Shown: one piece after another, positions 1 through 4,126 of the stretch
Layout: each line of letters opens with the position of its first letter
Position numbering within the stretch: the first letter of the stretch is position 1
Assembly: GCA_947589335.1 (NCBI GenBank)
Contig: CANPZH010000087.1
Span: 1 to 6,595, forward strand
DNA from: an uncultured Clostridia bacterium
GTDB taxonomy: Bacteria > Bacillota > Clostridia > Christensenellales > Borkfalkiaceae
Length of the DNA stretch: 6,595 nucleotides
Direction: 5' to 3'
Made by a program: the position numbers and the translations under genes
Notes under the pieces: model-generated
Told to the model about the DNA's origin: nothing
The model's input: the letters and a program-made list of their open reading frames with translations, nothing else
Database searches by the model: none

Positions 1-54
1 TGTCGGCGGCGGCTTATGGTGAGTGAGCGCATTCTCAGCGCGAACGGTGACCGA

Positions 55-74
55 GGGCGGGATTCTACCCGCCC
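55..74. repeat. GC-rich hairpin, 7-bp stem
   Basis: GGGCGGG at 55-61 and CCCGCCC at 68-74 form a perfect stem around a six-base loop (ATTCTA). No T-run follows on either strand, so it does not look like an intrinsic terminator. It sits just upstream of another multi-hairpin repeat and may belong to the same repeat family. Confidence 0.5.
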
Positions 75-105
75 GAGACAGTACCCGAGCGCAGCGAGGG
101 GGAAA

Positions 106-172
106 GGGTTTTAACAAACTTTCGAAAACCCCTCAGTCGCTCCGCGACAGCTCCCCTAAGAGGGGCGCCAAG
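106..172. repeat. Three-hairpin intergenic repeat element
   Basis: Three inverted repeats occur in a row: GGGTTTT (106-112) with AAAACCC (125-131); GTCGC (136-140) with GCGAC (144-148); and CCCCT (153-157) with AGGGG (161-165), followed by GCCAAGG. From memory, this arrangement (AACCCCTCAGTCGC, a short stem, CAGCTCCCCT, a second stem, GCCAAGG) resembles a high-copy intergenic repeat in gut Clostridia genomes. Only one copy is present in this window, so copy number cannot be shown here. Its function is unknown; REP-like or MITE-like origin is possible. Confidence 0.55.
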
Positions 173-211
173 GAGGAGGAATACGCCATTCCGCCCCGCG
201 CTTCCTAAATA

Positions 212-279
212 CGTCATTCCGAACGAATGTGAGGAATCTCGGCCTCAGATTCCTCCTCCCTTCGGTCGTCGGAATGACG
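212..279. repeat. 68-bp nested palindromic element bounded by CGTCA/TGACG
   Basis: The outer arms are an 11-bp perfect inverted repeat, CGTCATTCCGA at 212-222 and TCGGAATGACG at 269-279. Inside lies a second perfect 9-bp inverted repeat, GAGGAATCT at 231-239 and AGATTCCTC at 247-255, with a seven-base loop. The whole unit would fold as one long stem with an internal loop. It shares its terminal CGTCA/TGACG bases with the elements at 309-382 and 416-555. This form fits a non-autonomous palindromic repeat; no transposase is present in the window. Confidence 0.7.
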
Positions 280-308
280 CGGGGGGGAGCGGTGTGCGTT
301 CTCCATTA

Positions 309-382
309 CGTCATGTTGAGCTTGTCGAAACATGGACATTATTACAATGCGATCCACACTTCGACTTTGCTCAGTGTGACGT
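309..382. repeat. CGTCA/TGACG-bounded two-hairpin repeat, copy 1
   Basis: The element opens with CGTCATGTTGAG and ends with CAGTGTGACGT. It has two subterminal hairpins: CATGTT (312-317) with AACATG (329-334), and CACACT (355-360) with AGTGTG (373-378). An AT-rich spacer joins them. The right 37 bp (346-382) recur at 519-555 with three mismatches. A truncated left end, CGTCATGTTG, recurs alone at 391-400. Direct repetition plus terminal inverted symmetry supports a dispersed repeat family. Function is unknown. Confidence 0.7.
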
Positions 383-415
383 GATAAGAACGTCATGTTG
401 CCCTATTCCCCAATA

Positions 416-555
416 CGTCATTCTGCCCCGAGCGAAGTTCTGATTCTCTAAGGGCGGCACGAGCGCCAACGGCGCGAAGTAGCGGAACGAAGTGGAGTCG
501 AAGAATCAACCATATTATAATGCGGTCCACACTTCGACTACGCTCAGTGTGACGT
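416..555. repeat. CGTCA/TGACG-bounded repeat, longer composite copy
   Basis: The unit starts CGTCATTCTG at 416 and ends GTGTGACGT at 555. Its right 37 bp (519-555) match 346-382 at 34 of 37 positions, including the CACACT (528-533) and AGTGTG (546-551) hairpin. GATTCT (442-447) is complementary to AGAATC (502-507). Between these lies a section with its own hairpin, GCGCC (463-467) with GGCGC (471-475). The left end resembles the 212-279 element and the right end the 309-382 element, so the unit looks composite. Confidence 0.65.
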
Positions 556-627
556 AAAGAACGGTGCGGCGCGGCATTTTGCCGCGCCGCACCTGCTACT
601 TCGTCGCATGCGCTCCTCGTGCCGCCC
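452..627. repeat. Long interrupted inverted repeat enclosing a 13-bp hairpin
   Basis: GGGCGGCACGAG at 452-463 is perfectly complementary to CTCGTGCCGCCC at 616-627, and CGAAGTAGC at 475-483 to GCTACTTCG at 595-603. The short segments between these matches differ in sequence and length (11 versus 12 bases). Inside the enclosed part, GGTGCGGCGCGGC (563-575) and GCCGCGCCGCACC (581-593) form a perfect 13-bp stem with an ATTTT loop. The left arm lies inside the 416-555 repeat and the right arm outside it, so the two structures interlock. No clean T-run follows the 13-bp hairpin, so it is not a typical terminator. Confidence 0.7.
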
Positions 628-678
628 AAGGAACCATGACAGTAGAAAAGCGGGACAGGGTGACGAAAAAAGCAAGGA

Positions 679-708
679 ACGGGTATTGCGCCGCAGAACC
701 GTACCCGT
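679..708. repeat. Inverted repeat, 7-bp arms
   Basis: ACGGGTA (679-685) and TACCCGT (702-708) are perfectly complementary across a 16-base loop, followed by five A on the plus strand. On its own this is a weak signal that could arise by chance in GC-rich DNA. It lies just past the predicted yfbR terminator. Confidence 0.35.
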
Positions 709-730
709 AAAAAGCGCCTCATAAATATAT

Positions 731-757
731 CCCGCCCGCGCAAAAAGCGCGGGCGGG
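731..757 (-). terminator. Probable terminator downstream of yfbR
   Basis: CCCGCCCGCGC (731-741) and GCGCGGGCGGG (747-757) form a perfect 11-bp GC stem with a five-base loop. Read on the minus strand, the direction of yfbR, the stem is followed by the AT-rich run ATATATTTAT rather than a pure T-run. It sits about 100 bp past the yfbR stop with no gene between. Intrinsic termination is likely but not certain because the U-tract is imperfect. Confidence 0.55.
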
Positions 758-761
758 GTAT

Positions 762-872
762 TCCGGTCTTCAAAAAATCCTCGGGATCATTCCCGCAATC
801 CGGTCTTCAATGTCCCTCGGGGTCATAATCCCCAATCCGATTTTATAAACCCCTCCTCGTCATAATCCCTGC
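762..872. repeat. Three degenerate 37-bp tandem units
   Basis: Units start at 762, 799 and 836, an exact 37-base period. Units 1 and 2 share their first 12 bases (TCCGGTCTTCAA) and a later CTCGGG-TCAT-TCCC core; unit 3 is more diverged. Unit 1 contains the small hairpin CGGGA-TCAT-TCCCG (782-795) and unit 2 has GGGG (819-822) with CCCC (830-833). The third unit extends into the last codons of yfbR (from 860), so part of the gene's 3' end belongs to the repeat. On the minus strand each unit carries a GGGATTATGAC-like or related string. Confidence 0.6.
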
Positions 873-1441
873 AGCTCGTCGAGCGTCAGAGAGAAGGCGG
901 GAATGAAGTGCTCGAAAAAGTAATCGACGGCGGGGAGCTTCATCTCCCGCAGTGCGGAGCCGACCGTCTTCTCCGCCTGCACGAACTCGTTGTTCCCCGC
1001 GCGGAGTTCCTCGAGGCACTTGATGTACGCCGAGAGCTTATCCGCCGCCTTGACGAGCCTGTATTCGGGCGTCGTCTTATCCGCCTGCAGATAGGGATAG
1101 AGGGCAGAGCGCAGCTCCTCTGGAAGTTCGGAGACGATCTTATCGACGGCGAGATTCTCGAGCTTCTCGTACTCCCCGTGGATGCTGTTATTGAAGTATT
1201 TGATCGGCGTGGGAAGATCCCCCGTCATGACCTCAGACACCTCGTGATAGAGGGCGTAATAGACCGCCTTCTCCGTATCGACGTTGCCGCCGAACAGACG
1301 GTTCTCGATCGTGCAGAGGGCGTGCGTCAGGATCGCGACGGAATGGGAGTGCTCCATGATGTTCTCATCGCGGGTCGAACGCATGAGCTGCCAGCGTTTG
1401 ATGAACTTCATGCGGTCCATATAGGCGTAAAACTTTTCCAT
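860..1441 (-). CDS. yfbR: YfbR-type 5'-deoxynucleotidase (HD family)
   Basis: This 193-residue protein is homologous along its whole length to Escherichia coli YfbR, which removes phosphate from deoxyribonucleoside 5'-monophosphates in cytosolic nucleotide salvage and needs a divalent metal. Visible family features are RW at 16-17, EHS at 30-32 (metal-ligand His31), YHEVSEVMTGDLPTP at 65-79, AAD at 132-134 (Asp134), and KCLEELRAGNNEF at 141-153. His31, His66, Glu70, Asp75 and Asp134 match the expected active-site pattern. The second residue of the HD dyad is Glu67 instead of Asp (codon GAG at 1241-1243). The start is supported by GGAG at 1448-1451, six bases before ATG, and by an upstream promoter. 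It is a single-gene unit diverging from thiT. The alternative call is a general HD-domain phosphohydrolase; the family match is strong, while activity with His-Glu is inferred. Confidence 0.92.
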   Translation of the reverse strand: MEKFYAYMDRMKFIKRWQLMRSTRDENIMEHSHSVAILTHALCTIENRLFGGNVDTEKAVYYALYHEVSEVMTGDLPTPIKYFNNSIHGEYEKLENLAVDKIVSELPEELRSALYPYLQADKTTPEYRLVKAADKLSAYIKCLEELRAGNNEFVQAEKTVGSALREMKLPAVDYFFEHFIPAFSLTLDELQGL

Positions 1442-1470
1442 AAACTTCTCCGTTCGTAGAATTCGAGAGC

Positions 1471-1499
1471 ATTATATCATAAATCCCCCCAAAAAACAA
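1471..1499 (-). promoter_or_regulatory. Promoter of yfbR
   Basis: On the minus strand a perfect -10 box TATAAT (1471-1476), preceded by an extended TGA, lies 17 bases from a partial -35 box TTGTTT (1494-1499). Transcription would start near 1464, leaving a short leader with the GGAG ribosome site at 1448-1451. The -35 box directly abuts that of the opposing thiT promoter. Confidence 0.7.
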
Positions 1500-1528
1500 T
1501 TTACTTTCGCGAAAATTTGTGATAGAAT
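1500..1528 (+). promoter_or_regulatory. Promoter of the thiT leader
   Basis: TTTACT (1500-1505) and TAGAAT (1523-1528) are 17 bases apart, and TGA precedes the -10 box (extended -10). The predicted start near 1535 falls just before the first paired base of the TPP riboswitch at 1544, as expected for a leader-controlled gene. A perfect 10-bp palindrome, TTTCGCGAAA (1505-1514), overlaps the end of the -35 box and the spacer. Confidence 0.65.
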
Positions 1529-1543
1529 CTCCTTAATTGAATT

Positions 1544-1621
1544 ATCCGTCGTGGGTGCCGTAACAAGCTGAGATCATACCATTGGAATCGGACAAGGTAA
1601 TACTTGAACGAAAGACAGGAT
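1544..1621 (+). promoter_or_regulatory. TPP riboswitch (THI box) aptamer
   Basis: The leader has the order of TPP-aptamer elements: GGGTGCC (1553-1559), the invariant CTGAGA (1568-1573), an ATACC segment, then GGAATCGGACAAGGTAATACTTGAACGA, listed here in parts: GGAATCGGA (1584 onward), CAAG-GTAATA-CTTG as the short P4-like stem, and AACGAAAGA in place of the common GCGTAGGGA. ATCCGTC (1544-1550) pairs with GACAGGAT (1614-1621) as P1 with one bulge. The 3' half departs from the common consensus, but stem pairing is kept by compensating bases (CAAG/CTTG for CTGG/CCAG). Its place upstream of a thiamine-transporter gene and a terminator is decisive. Thiamine diphosphate binding would lower thiT expression. 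Confidence 0.85.
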
Positions 1622-1636
1622 TTCGAAGGAATTTTC

Positions 1637-1665
1637 CGCCCGCGGTTTTTCGCGGGCGTTTTTTT
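1637..1665 (+). terminator. Riboswitch expression-platform terminator
   Basis: CGCCCGCG (1637-1644) and CGCGGGCG (1651-1658) form a perfect 8-bp stem with a GTTTTT loop, followed by seven T (1659-1665). It begins 15 bases after the aptamer and ends before the thiT ribosome site at 1696-1700. This is an intrinsic terminator positioned to be formed when the aptamer is occupied, so control is most likely transcriptional. I did not find an unambiguous antiterminator pairing by eye. Confidence 0.85.
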
Positions 1666-1707
1666 CTCGGAGACGGGTAACTCGAAAAAATTTTCGGAGG
1701 TTTTTGT

Positions 1708-2829
1708 ATGTTACTTGGCTCTCTGATGGCGGACATGGTCTGGTATCCGGTCCTCTTCGATTCGCCCATCAACATTGCCCGCGGGATCGCGTTCTGGCTG
1801 ACGTGCGCGCTGGCGGTCGCCGTTGCGGTCTGCGCCCTTGTGCTCAAGGGAGAGGCGCGCGCAAAAGCGCTCAAATGCAGTCTGTTCGGCGCAGTTGGCT
1901 ATGCGTGCGCGCTCGCCCTCATGTTCCTCATCTGGACGTTCGTCGACGACGGCATCGCCCTGCTCGCCTTCGTGCCTCTGCTGTTCCTCGTCGTTGCCAT
2001 CGCGGGGAGCGCGGTTCTCCTCGCCTTTTGGCATGACAAGACGGCGTGGATCGTCTGCGGATGCGCCGTCGGTGCGGCGCTGATCGCCTCGCTCGTGTGC
2101 ATCGGCGTCCTCTATGCCAAAGAAATCGCAAACGACGGATATTTCAATTCCGACAAAACCGGCTCGGCGGTCAACCAGATCGTCCTCTATGTGAGCGCCG
2201 TCCTCGTCATCGCCCTGATCGTAGCGCTCGGGTTCCTCTTCGGGAGAAACGACCGCAAGGGATTCGACAGCAAGGCGATCGCCTATGCGGCGATCTGCAT
2301 CGCCATGAGCTTTGCGCTCTCCTATGTGCGCATCTTCAAGCTGCCGCAGGGCGGATCCGTGACAGTCGCTTCCCTCCTGCCGCTCATGGTCTATTCCTAT
2401 ATGTTCGGCACGAAGAAGGGCGTGTTCGCGGGGCTCATCTACGGGATCCTGCAGGCGGTGCAGGATCCGTACATCATTCACCCGGCGCAGTTCATGCTCG
2501 ACTACCCCATTGCCTTCTCGGCGATCGGGCTTGCGGGCATGTTCGCCAAGGTGAAGGCGCTCGACAGAGTGCCGCAGGTACAGTTCCTGCTCGGCGGGAT
2601 CGTAGCGGGCGTGCTCCGCTATGTGTCTCATGTGCTCTCGGGCGTGTTCGCGTTCTCGGCATATGCGGCGGATGCGGGCATGGCGGTATGGCCCTACTCC
2701 CTCGCCTACAACTCCTTCGTGTTTGCGGATATCGCCATTTCGATCATCGTGGGCGTGATCCTGTTCAGCTCGGCGGCGTTCGTGAAACAGGCGCGGAAAT
2801 TCAACACCGTCAAAGAACCGGAGGCGTGA
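1708..2829 (+). CDS. thiT: Thiamine ECF transporter S component ThiT, with long N-terminal membrane extension
   Basis: The C-terminal half (about residues 187-360) is ThiT/YuaJ, the membrane subunit that binds thiamine and works with a shared energy-coupling (ECF) module. Seen motifs are PQGGS (213-217), YGILQ (245-249), DPYIIHP (253-259), LDYP (264-267), SHVLSG (307-312, His308) and YSLAYN (330-335, Asn335); six membrane segments fit the family fold. The protein is 373 residues, about twice the usual 180-200. The first 185 residues carry five hydrophobic segments (about 24-46, 57-79, 82-107, 113-137, 154-178) that I cannot assign to a family. GGAGG at 1696-1700, seven bases before ATG, supports the long start; Met200 would cut off the first ThiT helix. 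No EcfA or EcfT gene is nearby, as for group II ECF systems. Regulation is by the upstream TPP riboswitch. Thiamine identity is strong; the extension's role is unknown. Confidence 0.9.
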   Translation: MLLGSLMADMVWYPVLFDSPINIARGIAFWLTCALAVAVAVCALVLKGEARAKALKCSLFGAVGYACALALMFLIWTFVDDGIALLAFVPLLFLVVAIAGSAVLLAFWHDKTAWIVCGCAVGAALIASLVCIGVLYAKEIANDGYFNSDKTGSAVNQIVLYVSAVLVIALIVALGFLFGRNDRKGFDSKAIAYAAICIAMSFALSYVRIFKLPQGGSVTVASLLPLMVYSYMFGTKKGVFAGLIYGILQAVQDPYIIHPAQFMLDYPIAFSAIGLAGMFAKVKALDRVPQVQFLLGGIVAGVLRYVSHVLSGVFAFSAYAADAGMAVWPYSLAYNSFVFADIAISIIVGVILFSSAAFVKQARKFNTVKEPEA

Positions 2830-2841
2830 CCTCTCATCGTA

Positions 2842-2883
2842 AAGCCGCCCCGCCGCAAACTTGCGGCGGGGCGGCTTCTTTTT
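2842..2883. terminator. Strong terminator between convergent thiT and rseP
   Basis: A 17-base arm at 2842-2858 (AAGCCGCCCCGCCGCAA) is perfectly complementary to 2861-2877, giving about 16 bp of GC-rich stem with a minimal loop. On the plus strand CTTTTTAT follows, so it is a good terminator for thiT, 12 bases past its stop. On the minus strand only three T follow, but the stem begins directly after the rseP stop (2882-2884), so it probably also limits the uppS-cdsA-dxr-rseP transcript. Confidence 0.85.
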
Positions 2884-4126
2884 ATACAAATTGCAGAATG
2901 TCGACGAGGATCGCGAATCCCAAGAGGAGCACGAACCCGACGGCGTGGATGATCGCCTCGACCTTGCGGTTGACTGGCTTGCCGCGGATCCACTCGATCA
3001 GCGTGAACACGACCTTGCTGCCGTCGAGGGCAGGAATGGGGAGCAGATTGAACACGGCGAGGTTGACGCCGATGTAGCCCGCGATCTCGAGAAAATAGCG
3101 GAAGCCCCGCGAGACGATCTGCGAGGTCATCGTGATCGTCGTGACCGGCCCTCCGAACGCCGAGAGCCCGAGCCGCCCCGTCAGAAGTTCGCCGATGACG
3201 CGGAAGATCGACCCCGCGATCTTGAAGGAGTAGACGAACGCCCTGCCGAGCCCCTCCCAGAATCCGAAGCGGTAGACGGCGTTGGCGAGGAGATATCCCC
3301 CCTCGCTCTCCTCCGTCGCCTCTTGGTAGCGGACGCCGAGGGCGTCCCACACGCTCGAAAATTCGGCGCTGTTTTTGACTTCGACGTCCGCGCGGAGCAT
3401 GACGGTGATCTCCCGCTCCTCGCGGAGATTTTTGCCCTCTTCGTCCTGTCCCACGATGCGGGAGACGCGCAGCGAGACGAGATCCCCCTTCTTTTTGCCG
3501 TTGAGCGCCTTGGCAAGATCGAGGGTGAGATAGAGGTCCTTCCCCTCCGCTTCGAGAAAGATGTCCTTGTCCTCGAGGCTGAACCCGACGTATTCGCCCG
3601 TGGGAGGTTCCGTCTCATAGACGGCGACCATCGTCTGCCCGTAGGCGAGGAATCCGACGATGATGAGCAGGAGCGCCAGAAGATAGTTCATCAGCGCGCC
3701 CGAGACGAGCACGATGATCCGCGCGTAGCAAGGGCGGTTGGTGAACCAACCCGACCGGTCCTCCGCGGGAACTTCGGCGGGGGCTTCGGCGGGAACTTCC
3801 GCATGGACTTCCGTCCCCTCCTCCGCGGAGGCTTCCGCGGCTTTTTTGGGCTGTTTGGCGTCCTCTTCCGTTCCGTCCTCGCCCGCGAAGGCGCAGTAGC
3901 CGCCCAGCGGGATGATGCGCACGGCGAACAGCTCGCCCGTCTTCTTGCTCCTGTGCTTGAAGAGGGCGGGCCCGAACCCGACGCTGAATTCGTCGATCTT
4001 GAATTTGAGGAGCTTCCCCGCGAGATAGTGCCCGAATTCGTGGATGGTGATCATGACGAGCAGGATGAGGATCGCGAGGAGGACGGAGCCGGCCGTGCTC
4101 CATACCGAAAGCAGATTATGTTCCAT
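2882..4126 (-). CDS. rseP: RseP-type intramembrane zinc metalloprotease (M50, site-2 protease)
   Basis: This 414-residue membrane protease would cut transmembrane segments of anti-sigma factors or leftover signal peptides. The zinc motif HEFGH is at 29-33 in the first membrane helix, GGYCAF follows at 75-80, and the second catalytic motif NLLPIPALDG is at 360-369 (Asp368 as third ligand). Other membrane segments lie near 135-162 and 390-412. One PDZ-like domain spans about 178-245, as in Bacillus RasP rather than the two-PDZ E. coli form. An unusual Ala/Glu/Pro-rich insertion fills about 84-128 with four tetrapeptide repeats (106-121). ATG at 4124-4126 is chosen because the family begins right there; a longer in-frame start at 4222 would add 32 basic residues inside dxr. 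It overlaps dxr by 11 bp and lacks a clear ribosome site, suggesting translational coupling. Its substrate is unknown. Confidence 0.93.
   Translation of the reverse strand: MEHNLLSVWSTAGSVLLAILILLVMITIHEFGHYLAGKLLKFKIDEFSVGFGPALFKHRSKKTGELFAVRIIPLGGYCAFAGEDGTEEDAKQPKKAAEASAEEGTEVHAEVPAEAPAEVPAEDRSGWFTNRPCYARIIVLVSGALMNYLLALLLIIVGFLAYGQTMVAVYETEPPTGEYVGFSLEDKDIFLEAEGKDLYLTLDLAKALNGKKKGDLVSLRVSRIVGQDEEGKNLREEREITVMLRADVEVKNSAEFSSVWDALGVRYQEATEESEGGYLLANAVYRFGFWEGLGRAFVYSFKIAGSIFRVIGELLTGRLGLSAFGGPVTTITMTSQIVSRGFRYFLEIAGYIGVNLAVFNLLPIPALDGSKVVFTLIEWIRGKPVNRKVEAIIHAVGFVLLLGFAILVDILQFV
3768..3815. repeat. Four 12-bp tandem repeats inside rseP
   Basis: The plus strand reads GGAACTTCGGCG, GGGGCTTCGGCG, GGAACTTCCGCA and TGGACTTCCGTC at 3768-3779, 3780-3791, 3792-3803 and 3804-3815. 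In the protein they encode four tetrapeptides of the form Glu-Val/Ala-Pro/His-Ala (residues 106-121). The 12-bp unit preserves the reading frame, so repeat gain or loss would alter only linker length. It lies in the predicted cytosolic segment between the first two membrane helices. Confidence 0.75.

Larger units (their letters stand above)
1..859. other. Gene-free, repeat-rich intergenic stretch
   Basis: No convincing protein-coding gene is visible here. Short open frames exist on both strands, but their translations are read through the palindromic repeats themselves and give low-complexity Arg/Ser-rich peptides. From base 1 two plus-strand frames run for only six or seven codons before stops at 20-22 and 24-26, and a third stays open to about 113. 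The extreme left edge could therefore be the last codons of an upstream gene, but nothing identifies one. The content is inverted repeats and hairpins, itemised separately. The stretch 628-678 shows nothing I can name. The region lies downstream of yfbR, so the density of repeats is not interrupting that gene. Confidence 0.75.

Noticed and set aside
23..208. 61-codon plus-strand frame starting at a GTG
   Set aside because: It runs through the hairpin repeats, has no convincing ribosome site, and its peptide is what the palindromic repeats encode in that frame.
214..396. 60-codon minus-strand frame with peptides such as RHTEQSRSVDRI and FRQAQHDV
   Set aside because: These strings are translations of the CGTCA/TGACG repeats and I recall them in many spurious predicted proteins; no ribosome site or domain.
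563..593. Intrinsic terminator
   Set aside because: The 13-bp hairpin lacks a following T-run on either strand and no gene ends next to it; it is better treated as part of the repeat structure.
393..773. 126-codon minus-strand frame
   Set aside because: It begins at a TTG inside the tandem repeats, crosses the predicted terminator and the nested inverted repeats, and shows no recognisable domain.
762..872. CRISPR array, because of the 37-base period
   Set aside because: The units are contiguous and diverged, with no separate constant repeats and unique spacers, and no cas gene is near.
2305..2829. ThiT start at the internal Met200 as the true start
   Set aside because: It would remove most of the first ThiT helix and lacks a nearby ribosome site, while the upstream ATG has GGAGG at good spacing directly after the riboswitch.
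1711..2889. 392-codon frame antisense to thiT
   Set aside because: It is an Arg/Glu/His-rich shadow of a GC-rich gene; thiT on the other strand has motifs, a ribosome site and a riboswitch.
2046..3077. 343-codon plus-strand frame overlapping thiT and the terminator
   Set aside because: Arg-rich out-of-frame reading of thiT that crosses the strong hairpin terminator; no family match.
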